NCBI RefSeq assembly: GCF_900460065.1
Contig: NZ_UAVD01000002.1
Location: forward strand, 62,001 to 126,000
DNA: 64,000 bases
DNA from: Streptomyces griseus
GTDB taxonomy: Bacteria; Actinomycetota; Actinomycetes; Streptomycetales; Streptomycetaceae
Direction: 5' to 3'
The notes under the pieces were generated by a model. The model did no database searches. It saw only the letters and a program-made list of their open reading frames with translations, and had not been told where the DNA came from. This document shows, one piece after another, positions 48,064 through 57,773 of this stretch. Each line of letters starts with the position of its first letter. The stretch's first letter is position 1. A program made the translations under genes and the position numbers.

Positions 48064-50292
48064 ATGAAACCGACCGAGAGCGCCGCCCCGGTGTCGCGGC
48101 TGCAAGGTTTCGTCGGCCTCACGCCCCCCGTGGGCGCCGTCGTCGTGGGGATCGCCGCGGTGCTGCTCGCGGTCGGGTCCTACCGGACCGTCCAACAGGG
48201 GCACGCGCTTTTCCCGGACGGTGCGGTCGGCTGGTCCCTCGCCGTGCTCACCGGGATCATCGTCGGCCATCTGGTGGCGCTCGGCCGTGACCGGTGGTGG
48301 GGCGGCACGGGCTCCGGGGCGGCCCTCACCCTCGCGGTGCTGCTGCTGTTCGGCTGGCTGCCGGCCGTGCTGGTCAGCCTCGCCGTCGTGGTGCTCGTCG
48401 GGACCGCCCGCAGACACCGCTGGTGGCAGGGGCTCCTGCACGGCGGGGTGGACATGCTGGGCATCGGCGCGGCGGCCCTCGTGCTGGCCGCCTTCGGCGA
48501 GGTGCCCACCGTCGAGGAACCCTGGCAACCACTCGACTGGGGCATCGCGGCCGTCCCGGAACTGCTCCTGACGGCGTCGACGTATCTGCTCGTCACCCGG
48601 GTCCTGCTGTGGTACGCCCAGGCCCCGCACAACGGCGGGCTGCCCACCATCGCCCGCACCGCGATGCTGCGGCAGGGGCTCGTCGCGGTCGCGCTCCTCG
48701 GGCTCGCCCCGCTGATCTGCGTCGTCGCGATGTCCATGCCCGTCCTGCTGCCGCTGTTCGCGGTGCCGCTGATCGCTCTCGACTCCACGCTCTGGATCGC
48801 CCGCGCCCGTGCCGAGGAGCAGCTGCGCGACCCGCTGACCGGGCTGCCGAACCGACAGTGGCTGCTGGAGCGGACCTGGTCGGCGCTGGAGGACGCGGAG
48901 TCCATCGGGACCCGCTCCGCGCTGGTCCTCATCGATCTGGACCGCTTCCGCGCGGTCAACGACACCCTCGGCCACCTGGCCGGCGACCGGCTGCTGCTCC
49001 AGATAGCGGAGCGCCTGCGGCTGGCCCTGCCGCGCGGCGCGGAGGCGGCCCGGCTCGGCGGCGACGAGTTCGCCGTCCTGCTGCCGCACACCGACTCCAC
49101 CACCAGTGCCCAGCAGGTAGCCCGCCATCTGGTCGCCGAACTGTCCTCGCCGCTCGACCTCGACGGGCTGACCCTCGTCCTGGAGGCCAGCGCCGGGGTC
49201 GCCGTCTACCCCGACCACGCCCTGGACGCCGAGGGGCTGCTGCGGCGCGCGGACGTCGCGATGTACCAGGCCAAGCGGGACCGCACGGGCGTGGAGGTCT
49301 ACGAGTCCAAGCGGGACAGCAACACCCCCGACCGGCTCGGGCTCCTCGGCGATCTGCGCCGGGCGCTGGACGCGGGCGAGGTCGAGCTGCACTACCAGCC
49401 CAAGGTCCGCTTCGACGGGCAGGTCGCCGGACTTGAGGCGCTGGTGCGCTGGGTGCATCCGGAGCGCGGCCGGGTCCCTCCGGACGAGTTCATCGCCATC
49501 GCCGAGTCCTCCGGTCTGATGCCGCACCTCACGGAGTACGTCCTGGAGACGGCGCTCGCCCAGGTCGCCCGGTGGCGGGCGCAGGGCCTGTTCGTGCCCG
49601 TCGCGGTCAACGTCTCCCCGCGCGACGTCCACACCCCCGGCTTCGCGGGGGGCGTCGCGGCCCGCCTCGCCCGGCACGGTGTGCCCGCGGGAGCGCTCCA
49701 ACTGGAGATCACCGAGCATGTGCTGCTGGAGGACCCGCAGCGTGCCGCCGACACCCTGGCCGGGCTCACCGCGCACGGCGTGAAGATGTCCCTCGACGAC
49801 TTCGGCACCGGCTACTCCTCCCTGGTCCACCTGCGCAGACTGCCGGTCAGCGAGCTGAAGATCGACCGGTCCTTCGTGGCCCGGCTGGCGGTCGACCACG
49901 AGGACGCGGAGATCGTCCGCTGCACCATCGACCTGGCCCACTCGCTCGGCCTGGTCGTCGTCGCCGAGGGCGTCGAGGACGACGAGACGTGGGAGCGGTT
50001 GCGGGACCTCAGGTGCGACGCGGTGCAGGGCTGGCTGGTGGCGGCCGCGATGCCGCCCCAGGAGACGACGGCCTGGCTGCGGGCGCGCGGCGAGCACGGC
50101 TGGCGCAGGCCCGCCGAGCTGAAGGCCCAGGCGGCGGCCGCCGCGGGATCGGCGACGGCCTCGGCGACCGGCTCGATGAACGGGTCGCTGAACGGCGCGG
50201 TGAACAGCGCGGTCAACGGCGCGGTGAACGGCGCGGTGAACGGCGCGGTGAACCGGGCGACGAACGGCCCGGCGGAGACCGAAGCCCCCTGA
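48064..50292 (+). CDS. rmdB: Membrane-bound GGDEF-EAL protein, RmdB-like c-di-GMP phosphodiesterase
   Basis: A 742-residue protein. The N-terminal ~235 residues form several transmembrane helices. The GGDEF domain (~255-420) has an intact GGDEF (~333) and no obvious RxxD inhibitory site. The EAL domain (~435-685) has intact EAL (~458) and DDFGTGYSS. Position right after ligA matches my recollection of S. coelicolor SCO5495 (RmdB), a phosphodiesterase affecting development. The last 35 residues are a low-complexity NGAV repeat. GAGAGGGACGG precedes ATG. Confidence 0.85.
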   Translation: MKPTESAAPVSRLQGFVGLTPPVGAVVVGIAAVLLAVGSYRTVQQGHALFPDGAVGWSLAVLTGIIVGHLVALGRDRWWGGTGSGAALTLAVLLLFGWLPAVLVSLAVVVLVGTARRHRWWQGLLHGGVDMLGIGAAALVLAAFGEVPTVEEPWQPLDWGIAAVPELLLTASTYLLVTRVLLWYAQAPHNGGLPTIARTAMLRQGLVAVALLGLAPLICVVAMSMPVLLPLFAVPLIALDSTLWIARARAEEQLRDPLTGLPNRQWLLERTWSALEDAESIGTRSALVLIDLDRFRAVNDTLGHLAGDRLLLQIAERLRLALPRGAEAARLGGDEFAVLLPHTDSTTSAQQVARHLVAELSSPLDLDGLTLVLEASAGVAVYPDHALDAEGLLRRADVAMYQAKRDRTGVEVYESKRDSNTPDRLGLLGDLRRALDAGEVELHYQPKVRFDGQVAGLEALVRWVHPERGRVPPDEFIAIAESSGLMPHLTEYVLETALAQVARWRAQGLFVPVAVNVSPRDVHTPGFAGGVAARLARHGVPAGALQLEITEHVLLEDPQRAADTLAGLTAHGVKMSLDDFGTGYSSLVHLRRLPVSELKIDRSFVARLAVDHEDAEIVRCTIDLAHSLGLVVVAEGVEDDETWERLRDLRCDAVQGWLVAAAMPPQETTAWLRARGEHGWRRPAELKAQAAAAAGSATASATGSMNGSLNGAVNSAVNGAVNGAVNGAVNRATNGPAETEAP
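50173..50269 (+). repeat. 12-bp tandem repeat encoding the NGAV tail of the GGDEF-EAL protein
   Basis: Units of GCGGTGAACGGC repeat about five to seven times with a few changes, keeping the frame (N-G-A-V). Repeat number may vary between strains. Confidence 0.75.
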
Positions 50293-50331
50293 GGAGCGCG
50301 GGGGCGGAGCCCGTGGAGGCGTAGCCCGATC

Positions 50332-50350
50332 GGGGCGGGGCACCCGCCCC
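50332..50350 (+). terminator. Terminator-like hairpin after the GGDEF-EAL gene
   Basis: GGGGCGGG and CCCGCCCC with a three-base loop, 40 bp after the stop. Confidence 0.5.
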
Positions 50351-50362
50351 CGGGAGACCCCA

Positions 50363-50368
50363 TAGGAT
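50363..50368 (+). promoter_or_regulatory. -10 element of the gatCAB operon
   Basis: TAGGAT matches the Streptomyces -10; transcription would start close to 50375, at the left arm of the long inverted repeat. Confidence 0.5.
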
Positions 50369-50369
50369 T

Positions 50370-50544
50370 GGGGGTCGGTGGCACATCTCCACCTGCCGCG
50401 CGACGCCTGGCACGCACGCTCGCCGCGTTGCCGAAACGCCCACGTGGCTCCGCCACGAGGGCGCTCCGGCGCCTTGCGATCGCACGCACCGGACGCCGCG
50501 CTGCCCGTCCCTCGGACGGACGGGGAAATGTGCCACCGACCCCC
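50370..50544 (+). repeat. Long 17-bp perfect inverted repeat in the gatC leader
   Basis: Arms GGGGGTCGGTGGCACAT (50370-50386) and ATGTGCCACCGACCCCC (50528-50544) enclose 141 bp with inner hairpins CGTGGC-TCC-GCCACG (50443-50457), GGCGC/GCGCC (50460-50473) and CGTCC/GGACG (50506-50518). The core 50401-50490 is copy B of a dispersed repeat (copy A at 43530). It could be a structured mRNA leader or a small inserted element. Confidence 0.7.
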
Positions 50545-50580
50545 GGCCACAACCACACACCAACCCCTGAGGATCGCTGC

Positions 50581-50877
50581 ATGCCTGGCATCACGCGCGA
50601 GGAGGTCGCCCACCTCGCCCGGCTGGCGCGTCTGGAGCTGAAGGGCGAAGAGCTCGATCACTTCGCCGGTCAGCTCGACGACATCATCGGCGCGGTCGCC
50701 CGCGTCTCCGAGGTCGCCGACCAAGACGTACCGCCGACCTCCCACCCGCTGCCGCTGACCAACGTCATGCGCGCGGACGAGGTCCGTCCGTCGCTCACCC
50801 CCGCGCAGGCGCTCTCCGGCGCCCCGGCCCAGGAGCAGCAGCGTTTCAAGGTGCCGCAGATCCTGGGGGAGGACTGA
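50581..50877 (+). CDS. gatC: Asp/Glu-tRNA amidotransferase subunit C
   Basis: A 98-residue subunit that holds GatA and GatB together. Family pattern [21 protein letters not shown] and the C-terminal [15 protein letters not shown] is about nine bases before ATG. First gene of the gat operon, five bases upstream of gatA. The complex converts Glu-tRNA(Gln) and Asp-tRNA(Asn) to the amide forms. Confidence 0.96.
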   Translation: MPGITREEVAHLARLARLELKGEELDHFAGQLDDIIGAVARVSEVADQDVPPTSHPLPLTNVMRADEVRPSLTPAQALSGAPAQEQQRFKVPQILGED

Positions 50878-50882
50878 TCGCC

Positions 50883-52385
50883 ATGACGGACATCAGCACC
50901 ATCATCAAGCTCACCGCGGCCGAGATCGCCGGGAAGATCGCCTCCGGCGAGCTCACCGCCGTCGAGGTCACCGAGGCCCACCTGGCCCGGATCGACGCGG
51001 TCGACGAGAAGGTCCACGCCTTCCTGCACATCGACCGCGAGGGCGCGCTCGCCCAGGCCCGTGCCGTGGACGCCAAGCGGGAGGCGGGCGAGAAGCTCGG
51101 CCCGCTGGCCGGCGTCCCGCTCGCGCTGAAGGACATCTTCACCACCAAGGACATGCCGACCACCGTCGGTTCCAAGATCCTCGAGGGCTGGGTGCCGCCG
51201 TACGACGCGACGCTCACGCGGAAGCTGCGCGCCGCCGACGTCGTCATCCTCGGCAAGACCAACATGGACGAGTTCGCCATGGGGTCCTCCACCGAGAACA
51301 GCGCCTACGGCCCCACCGGCAACCCCTGGGACCTCACCCGGATCCCCGGCGGCTCCGGCGGCGGCTCCTCCGCCGCCCTCGCCTCCTACGAGGCCCCGCT
51401 CGCCATCGGCACGGACACCGGCGGCTCGATCCGCCAGCCCGCCGCCGTCACCGGTACGGTCGGCGTCAAGCCCACCTATGGCGGCGTCTCCCGCTACGGC
51501 ATGGTCGCCTTCTCGTCCTCCCTCGACCAGGGCGGGCCCTGCGCCCGCACGGTCCTGGACGCGGCGCTGCTGCACGAGGCCATCGCCGGGCACGACCCGC
51601 TGGACTCGACGTCCATCGACGCCCCGGTCCCGCCGGTCGTCGAGGCCGCCCGCAACGGCTCCGTACAGGGCATGCGCGTCGGCGTCGTCAAGCAGTTCCG
51701 CGGCGAGGGCTACCAGGCGGGCGTCCTCCAGCGCTTCGACGAGTCGGTCGAGCTGCTGAAGTCGCTGGGTGCGGACGTCGTCGAGCTGGACTGCCCGTCC
51801 TTCGACCTGGCGCTCTCCGCGTACTACCTGATCGCCCCGTCCGAGTGCTCCTCCAACCTGGCCCGCTTCGACGCCATGCGCTACGGCCTGCGGGTCGGCG
51901 ACGACGGCACGAAGTCGGCCGAGGAGGTCACCGCGCTGACCCGCGAGGCGGGCTTCGGCGACGAGGTCAAGCGCCGCATCATCCTGGGGACGTACGCGCT
52001 CAGCTCCGGCTACTACGACGCGTACTACGGCTCCGCCCAGAAGGTCCGCACCCTCATCACCCAGGACTTCGAGAAGGCCTTCGAGCAGGTCGACGTGATC
52101 GTCTCGCCGACGACCCCGACCACCGCCTTCCCGATCGGCGAGCGCGCCGACGACCCGATGGCGATGTACCTCGCGGACCTGTGCACCATCCCCACCAACC
52201 TGGCCGGCAACTCCGCCATGTCGCTGCCCTGCGGCCTGGCCCCGGAGGACGGTCTGCCGGTCGGACTGCAGATCATCGCCCCCGCCATGAAGGACGACCG
52301 GCTCTACAAGGTCGGAGCCGCCGTCGAGGCCGCCTTCGTGGAAAAGTGGGGGCACCCGCTGCTTGAGGAGGCTCCGTCGCTGTGA
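50883..52385 (+). CDS. gatA: Asp/Glu-tRNA amidotransferase subunit A (amidase)
   Basis: A 500-residue amidase releasing ammonia from glutamine. The Lys-Ser-Ser triad is visible: Lys in [10 protein letters not shown] (~82), the glycine/serine stretch [13 protein letters not shown] (~157) and [11 protein letters not shown] (~180). Length standard. The stop overlaps the start of the small gene that follows (TGTGA). Confidence 0.98.
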   Translation: MTDISTIIKLTAAEIAGKIASGELTAVEVTEAHLARIDAVDEKVHAFLHIDREGALAQARAVDAKREAGEKLGPLAGVPLALKDIFTTKDMPTTVGSKILEGWVPPYDATLTRKLRAADVVILGKTNMDEFAMGSSTENSAYGPTGNPWDLTRIPGGSGGGSSAALASYEAPLAIGTDTGGSIRQPAAVTGTVGVKPTYGGVSRYGMVAFSSSLDQGGPCARTVLDAALLHEAIAGHDPLDSTSIDAPVPPVVEAARNGSVQGMRVGVVKQFRGEGYQAGVLQRFDESVELLKSLGADVVELDCPSFDLALSAYYLIAPSECSSNLARFDAMRYGLRVGDDGTKSAEEVTALTREAGFGDEVKRRIILGTYALSSGYYDAYYGSAQKVRTLITQDFEKAFEQVDVIVSPTTPTTAFPIGERADDPMAMYLADLCTIPTNLAGNSAMSLPCGLAPEDGLPVGLQIIAPAMKDDRLYKVGAAVEAAFVEKWGHPLLEEAPSL

Positions 52386-52624
52386 GTGCCATGGCAAAGA
52401 AGGCCAGTAACTTCAAGAAGTCCAAGACCGGGCTGTACGTCTCGCTCGGCAGTACCGCGTTCGGCGCGATCAGCATCGCCAAGCAGGCGAAGCTCGCCCG
52501 CCAGGACAACGACGTGCTGCGGCTCGTCGACGCGGCGGTCTCCGCGGCCGCCATCGTCACCGGACTCGCGATCCTCTATCGCGAACTGAAGCGTCTCGGC
52601 GACGACGACGTTCTGCTGGGCTGA
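52382..52624 (+). CDS. Small conserved membrane-type protein between gatA and gatB
   Basis: An 80-residue protein with basic N-terminus ([13 protein letters not shown]), one or two hydrophobic segments ([18 protein letters not shown] and [14 protein letters not shown]) and an acidic C-terminus. GTG 52382 overlaps the gatA stop; GAGGAGG lies ten bases upstream. ATG 52391 is an alternative start. No known function; its fixed place inside the gat operon implies coordinated expression with the amidotransferase. Confidence 0.75.
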   Translation: MSAMAKKASNFKKSKTGLYVSLGSTAFGAISIAKQAKLARQDNDVLRLVDAAVSAAAIVTGLAILYRELKRLGDDDVLLG

Positions 52625-52640
52625 GAGGGAAAGTTTCACC

Positions 52641-54149
52641 GTGACTGTCACTGACCTGGTGTCGTACGAGGACGCGCTCGCGTCCTACGACCCCGTCATG
52701 GGCCTCGAAGTCCATGTCGAGCTCGGCACCAAGACCAAGATGTTCTGCGGCTGCTCCACGGAGCTGAAGCAAGACGCCAACTCCCAGACCTGCCCGGTCT
52801 GCCTCGGACTGCCCGGCGCGCTGCCGGTCGTCAACGAGATCGGCGTGGAGTCGGCCATCAAGATCGGTCTCGCGCTCAACTGCAAGATCGCCGAGTGGTG
52901 CCGCTTCGCCCGGAAGAACTACTTCTATCCGGACATGCCGAAGAACTTCCAGACCTCCCAGTACGACGAGCCGATCGCCTTCGACGGCTATCTGGACGTC
53001 CAGCTGGAGGACGGCGAGATCTTCCGGGTGCAGATCGAGCGCGCCCACATGGAGGAGGACACCGGCAAGTCGACGCACGTCGGCGGCGCCACCGGCCGTA
53101 TCCACGGCGCGTCCCACTCCCTGCTCGACTACAACCGGGCCGGCATCCCGCTCATCGAGATCGTCACCAAGCCGATCGAGGGAGCCGGCGCCCGTGCCCC
53201 CGAGGTCGCCAAGGCGTACGTCGCCGAGCTCCGCGAGCTGATCAAGGCCCTCGGGGTCTCCGAGGCCCGCATGGAGATGGGCCAGATGCGCTGCGACGTC
53301 AACCTGTCGCTGCGCCCCAACGGCACCGAGATCTTCGGTACCCGCTCCGAGACGAAGAACGTGAACTCGCTGCGCTCGGTCGAGCGGGCCGCGCGCTTCG
53401 AGATCCAGCGGCACGCCGCCGTGCTGTCCTCGGGCGGCACGATCGTGCAGGAGACCCGGCACTTCCACGAGGAGGACGGCTCCACCACGGCCGGCCGCAT
53501 CAAGGACAACGCCGAGGACTACCGCTACTTCCCCGAGCCGGACCTGGTCCCCGTCGCGCCCGCGCGCGACTGGGTCGAGGAGCTGCGCAAGGGCCTCCCC
53601 GAGCTGCCCCGGCTGCGCCGGGCGCGGCTCAAGGAGGAGTGGGGCGTCTCCGAGCACGACATGCAGTCCATCCTCAACGCGGGCGCGGTCGAGCTGATCG
53701 TCGCCACGATCGAGGCGGGCGCTCCGGCGGACCAGGCCCGCAAGTGGTGGATGGGCGAGCTGGCCCGTAACGCCAACGAGACCGGCCGCGGCCTGGACGA
53801 GCTGCCGATCACCCCGGCGCAGGTCGCCCGGGTGGCCGCGCTCGTCGCCCGGGGCGACCTCAACGACAAGCTGGCCCGCCAGGTCATCGAGGGCGTCCTC
53901 GCGGGCGAGGGCGACCCGGACACCGTCGTCGAGAAGCGCGGTCTGAAGGTCGTCTCCGACGAGGGCGCGCTGTCCACGGCCGTGGACGAGGCCATCGCGG
54001 GCAACGCGGCCATCGCGGACAAGATCCGCGGCGGCAAGGTCGCGGCGGCCGGCGCGCTCGTCGGCGCGGTCATGAAGGCCACCCGAGGCCAGGCGGACGC
54101 GGCGCGCGTGCGCGAGCTGATCCTGGAGAAGCTCGGCGTCGAGGGCTGA
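52641..54149 (+). CDS. gatB: Asp/Glu-tRNA amidotransferase subunit B
   Basis: A 502-residue subunit that phosphorylates and amidates the misacylated tRNA. Marks are [20 protein letters not shown], the CxxC pairs including [16 protein letters not shown], and [11 protein letters not shown]. The C-terminal YqeY-like tail binds tRNA. GTG start 16 bases after the small membrane gene. Confidence 0.98.
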   Translation: MTVTDLVSYEDALASYDPVMGLEVHVELGTKTKMFCGCSTELKQDANSQTCPVCLGLPGALPVVNEIGVESAIKIGLALNCKIAEWCRFARKNYFYPDMPKNFQTSQYDEPIAFDGYLDVQLEDGEIFRVQIERAHMEEDTGKSTHVGGATGRIHGASHSLLDYNRAGIPLIEIVTKPIEGAGARAPEVAKAYVAELRELIKALGVSEARMEMGQMRCDVNLSLRPNGTEIFGTRSETKNVNSLRSVERAARFEIQRHAAVLSSGGTIVQETRHFHEEDGSTTAGRIKDNAEDYRYFPEPDLVPVAPARDWVEELRKGLPELPRLRRARLKEEWGVSEHDMQSILNAGAVELIVATIEAGAPADQARKWWMGELARNANETGRGLDELPITPAQVARVAALVARGDLNDKLARQVIEGVLAGEGDPDTVVEKRGLKVVSDEGALSTAVDEAIAGNAAIADKIRGGKVAAAGALVGAVMKATRGQADAARVRELILEKLGVEG

Positions 54150-54167
54150 CCCCCTGATCGTCCCGGA

Positions 54168-54202
54168 GGGGCGGCGCACCCGTACCGCGGGCGTGCCGCC
54201 CC
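54168..54202 (+). terminator. Terminator-like hairpin after gatB
   Basis: GGGGCGGC (54168-54175) pairs with GCCGCCCC (54195-54202), extended by CCCG/CGGG after a mismatch. Confidence 0.55.
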
Positions 54203-54225
54203 TTCACCCATCCTGAGAGACCCCC

Positions 54226-55485
54226 CTGAACACCGTCACCGCCGAGCTCGTCTCCTTCGCCCTGCTGCTGGGCGTCCTCGCCTTCGCCGTGCTGCGCCCC
54301 CGGGGCCTGCCGGAGGCGACCGTCGCCGTGCCCGCCGCCGTCCTCGTGGTGGCCGTCGGGGCGGTGTCCTGGCCCGAGGCCCGCGAGCAGGTCGGCGAAC
54401 TGCTGCCGGTCGTGGGGTTCCTCGCCGCGATCCTGGTGCTGGCCCGGCTCTGCGCCGACGAGGGGCTGTTCCGGGCCGCCGGGGACTGGGTCGCCCGCGC
54501 CTGCCGGGGGCAGACCCGGCCCTTGCTCGGCGGCGTCTTCGTCATCGCCTCCCTCGTCACCGCCGTCCTCAGCCTGGACGCCACCGTCGTCCTGCTCACC
54601 CCGGTCGTCCTCGCCACGGCGGCCCGGGTCGGCGCGCGGCCCCGCCCGTACGTCTACGCCTGCGCGCACCTGGCCAACTCCGCCTCCCTCCTGCTCCCCG
54701 TCTCCAACCTCACCAACCTGCTGGCGTTCACCGCGAGCGGCCTCTCCTTCACCCGGTTCGCCGCGCTGATGGCGCTGCCGTGGCTCGCCGCCATCGCCGT
54801 CGAGTACGCCGTGTTCCGCCGCGCGTTCAGGGCCGACCTGGCCGCCGGGGCGCACACGCCGGATCCCGGCGCGGAGCGCACGCCCGTCCCCGTCTTCACG
54901 CTCGTCGTGCTGGCGCTGACCCTGGCCGGGTTCGTCGTGACCTCGTTCGCCGGCGCCGAGCCGCTCTGGGCGGCGCTGGCGGGGGCCCTCGTGCTCGCGG
55001 CCCGGGCGCTGGCCGGACGGGAGACCACACCGGTCGCCGTCATCCGCTCGGCCAACCCGCTGTTCTGCCTGTTCGTGCTCGCGCTCGGCGTCGTCGTCAA
55101 AGCGGTGGTCGACAACGGACTCGGCGACGGGATAGCGGCCCTGCTGCCCGACGGCGACACCCTGCCCGCGCTGCTCGGCGTCGCCGTGGTCGCCGCCCTG
55201 CTCGCCAACCTGATCAACAACCTGCCCGCGATCCTCGCCCTGCTCCCGATCGTCGCCACGGCCGGGCCCGGACCGCTGCTCGCCGCCCTGATCGGGGTGA
55301 ACATCGGGCCGAACCTCACCTACGTCGGGTCGCTGGCCACGCTCCTGTGGCGCCGCGTCCTGCACGCCCACGGGCAGGCCCCGGAGCTCGGCCACTTCAC
55401 CCGGCTGGGGCTCGCGACCGTACCGGCCACCCTGCTGGCCTCGACCCTCGCCCTCTGGGCATCGCTGCACCTCATCGGGGTGTGA
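54226..55485 (+). CDS. SLC13/ArsB-type membrane permease, apparent CTG start
   Basis: A 419-residue protein with about 10-11 helices. It has ion-transporter family features: LDATVVLLTPVVLATA, the ANSASLLLPVSNLTNLLAF loop and the second-half ANLINNLPAILALLP and GPNLTYVGSLATLLW. The frame is closed by TGA at 54214 and has no ATG, GTG or TTG between there and GTG 54289; starting at 54289 would remove the first helix. I therefore propose CTG 54226. Substrate (anion such as arsenite, or dicarboxylate) not resolved. Confidence 0.75.
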   Translation: MNTVTAELVSFALLLGVLAFAVLRPRGLPEATVAVPAAVLVVAVGAVSWPEAREQVGELLPVVGFLAAILVLARLCADEGLFRAAGDWVARACRGQTRPLLGGVFVIASLVTAVLSLDATVVLLTPVVLATAARVGARPRPYVYACAHLANSASLLLPVSNLTNLLAFTASGLSFTRFAALMALPWLAAIAVEYAVFRRAFRADLAAGAHTPDPGAERTPVPVFTLVVLALTLAGFVVTSFAGAEPLWAALAGALVLAARALAGRETTPVAVIRSANPLFCLFVLALGVVVKAVVDNGLGDGIAALLPDGDTLPALLGVAVVAALLANLINNLPAILALLPIVATAGPGPLLAALIGVNIGPNLTYVGSLATLLWRRVLHAHGQAPELGHFTRLGLATVPATLLASTLALWASLHLIGV

Positions 55486-55531
55486 ACACCCCCTGAGCAG
55501 CCGGTTGGACTTCTCGCCCGACCTCTTGGAC

Positions 55532-55553
55532 GTTCACCACCGGTCCGTACGCA
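55532..55553 (+). promoter_or_regulatory. Candidate PHO box upstream of phospholipase C
   Basis: GTTCACCACCG (55532-55542) fits 9 of 11 positions of the Streptomyces PhoP direct-repeat unit; the next 11 bases GTCCGTACGCA fit about 7. It lies 78 bp upstream of the start and may give phosphate-starvation control. Confidence 0.4.
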
Positions 55554-55619
55554 GTCCTTCCCGAAGCCACCTGGGCTGGCTAGCTTCCCGGCTGTAACCC
55601 CCGGGACCAGGAGGCTCTT

Positions 55620-57728
55620 TTGACCACGGACATGTCACGGCGACGGCTTTTCGCGCTGGGCGGCGGCGCACTCGGCGCCGCTGCGGCCGGATCGTTCCTG
55701 CCGCCGTCGCTCCAGGCCGCCATCGCCGCGCAGCCCGCCCACGCGGGGTCCGGCGCGGGAGGCCTCGGCTCCATCAAGCACGTGGTGATCCTGATGCAGG
55801 AGAACCGCTCCTTCGACCACTACTTCGGCACCCTGCGCGGCGTACGCGGCTTCGGCGACCGCAACGCCATCGAACTGCCCACCGGCGGAACCGTGTTCGA
55901 GCAGCCCGGGGCGGGCGGCTCCGCCGTGCTGCCCTTCCCGGTGCGCGGCGCGGCCGCGGAGCAGAAGAAGGACCTCCAGTACATCGGCGCCCTCGACCAC
56001 TCCTGGAACGGCGGCGCGAAGGCCTGGGGCGGCGGCTGGATGAACGGCTGGATCAGCGCGAAGACCGCCGCCACGATGGCGTACTACGACCGCCGTGACA
56101 TCCCGCTCCACTACGAGCTGGCCGACACCTTCACCGTCTGCGACGCCTACCACTCCTCGATCCACACCTCCACCAGCCCCAACCGCAACCACCTCTGGAG
56201 CGGGAAGACCGGCTTCGAGGCGAACGGGAAGCGGGCCGTCGGCAACGACGCGTACAACGAGGGCACCCACCCCGGCTACGACTGGTCCACCTACGCCGAG
56301 CGACTGGAGAAGGCCGGGCGCAGCTGGCGGACGTACACGGAGTGGGAGAACTTCACCGACAACCAGATCGAGTTCTACGCCACCTTCAAGGCGATCGCCC
56401 GCAAGGCCCTGGCCAAGACCGGCGGCCCCACCTACATGGAGGCCTTCTACGCCAAGGTCCGGGGCGCGTCGGAGGCCGAGCGCACCCGGCTGCTCGGGCT
56501 GCTGGAGGAGGGCGTCGCCACCCTCACCCGGCGTGAACGCAGCCTGTTCGAGCGGGGGCTGCGCCGGGTTCCGACCGGGACCCTGGCGGACGAGTTCGCC
56601 AAGGACGTGGCCGCCGGGACGCTGCCGGAGGTCTCCTACCTGGTGCCCTCGGCGATCGACTCCGAGCACCCGAGCACCTCGTCGCCGGTGCACAGCGCCA
56701 CCATCGTCTACAAGATCCTCGACGCGCTCGGCAAGCACCCCGACGTCTGGCGCCACACCGCCGTGCTGATCAACTACGACGAGAACGACGGCTTCTTCGA
56801 CCACGTCCCGCCGCCCGTCGCACCCCCCGAGGTCACCGACGAGCAGTGGGAGGGCCGGCCCACCGGCCTCGGGATCCGGGTGCCGCTGCTGGTCGTCTCG
56901 CCGTGGACCGTCGGCGGGTACGTCTGCTCCGAGGTCTTCGACCACACCTCCGTGATCCGGTTCCTGGAGCGCTGGACCGGGGTGAAGGAGCCCAACATCG
57001 GCGACTGGCGGCGCCGCGTCACCGGCGACCTCACCTCCGCCTTCGACTTCACCCGGGCCCGGCGGCAGCCCGCCGTGCGGACCCCCGGGGCGATCCCGCC
57101 GTTCGAGGGCCGCTGGCAGCCGAAGCCGCCCGCCGTCCAGCGCCTCCCCGAACAGGAGCCCGGCCGGCGCCCGGCACGCCCGCTGCCCTACCGGCCGGAC
57201 GCCGAGGCGCGGCGGGCGGAGGGCGGACTGCGGGTGGAGCTGGACAACGGCGGCCGGTCCTCGGCGCACTTCGCGCTGTACCCGTATGCGGGCGAGTTCC
57301 CGGCCCCGCAGCACAAGGACGTCCGGGGCCGGGCGCACTGGACGGTCCCGGTGGCGGGGGAGGCGTACCGCTTCACGGTCACCGGGCCGAACGGCTTCCG
57401 GCGCGAGTTCGCCGGACCGGCCGACGGAGGAGCGGAGGTCGCCTCCCGCATCGACCACCACGACCGCGACGTGCACCTCACCCTGCGCAACACCGGCCGC
57501 CGGACCCTGACCTTCCTGGTGCGCCCGCTCGGCTACGTCGACGAGGACGACCTGCGGGACTGGACCCGGCGCGTCACGGTCAAGCCGGGCCGCAGCCGGA
57601 CGCTCGTGCACTCGGCCGCCGACGCCCACGGCTGGTACGACCTCGCCGTCACGGCCGACGGGGAGGACGGCTTCCGGCGCCGCCTCATGGGGCACATCGA
57701 GAACGGCCGGGCGAGCGTCTCGGGCTGA
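55620..57728 (+). CDS. Tat-exported phospholipase C, phosphocholine-specific type
   Basis: A 702-residue secreted enzyme. The twin-arginine signal SRRRLFALGGGALGAAAAG (~5-24) is followed by Ala-X-Ala cleavage. The catalytic alkaline-phosphatase-like domain starts VVILMQENRSFDHYFG (~58-73) with metal ligands HTSTSPNRNHLWSG and YDENDGFFDHVPPP. Two beta-rich C-terminal domains (~510-600, ~610-700) are of DUF756 type. TTG 55620 is preferred over ATG 55632 because AGGAGG lies six bases before it. Releases phosphate-containing head groups from lipids. Confidence 0.92.
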   Translation: MTTDMSRRRLFALGGGALGAAAAGSFLPPSLQAAIAAQPAHAGSGAGGLGSIKHVVILMQENRSFDHYFGTLRGVRGFGDRNAIELPTGGTVFEQPGAGGSAVLPFPVRGAAAEQKKDLQYIGALDHSWNGGAKAWGGGWMNGWISAKTAATMAYYDRRDIPLHYELADTFTVCDAYHSSIHTSTSPNRNHLWSGKTGFEANGKRAVGNDAYNEGTHPGYDWSTYAERLEKAGRSWRTYTEWENFTDNQIEFYATFKAIARKALAKTGGPTYMEAFYAKVRGASEAERTRLLGLLEEGVATLTRRERSLFERGLRRVPTGTLADEFAKDVAAGTLPEVSYLVPSAIDSEHPSTSSPVHSATIVYKILDALGKHPDVWRHTAVLINYDENDGFFDHVPPPVAPPEVTDEQWEGRPTGLGIRVPLLVVSPWTVGGYVCSEVFDHTSVIRFLERWTGVKEPNIGDWRRRVTGDLTSAFDFTRARRQPAVRTPGAIPPFEGRWQPKPPAVQRLPEQEPGRRPARPLPYRPDAEARRAEGGLRVELDNGGRSSAHFALYPYAGEFPAPQHKDVRGRAHWTVPVAGEAYRFTVTGPNGFRREFAGPADGGAEVASRIDHHDRDVHLTLRNTGRRTLTFLVRPLGYVDEDDLRDWTRRVTVKPGRSRTLVHSAADAHGWYDLAVTADGEDGFRRRLMGHIENGRASVSG

Positions 57729-57735
57729 GGCCGCC

Positions 57736-57773
57736 GGGCCTGATCCGTCCCGTATAAGGGGCAGATCAGGCCC
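57736..57773 (+). terminator. Terminator after the phospholipase gene
   Basis: GGGCCTGATC (57736-57745) and GATCAGGCCC (57764-57773) are perfectly complementary. Confidence 0.65.

Noticed and set aside
50173..50269. NGAV-coding repeats considered as a CRISPR-like array
   Set aside because: The units are 12 bp, contiguous and in frame within a gene, with no spacers.
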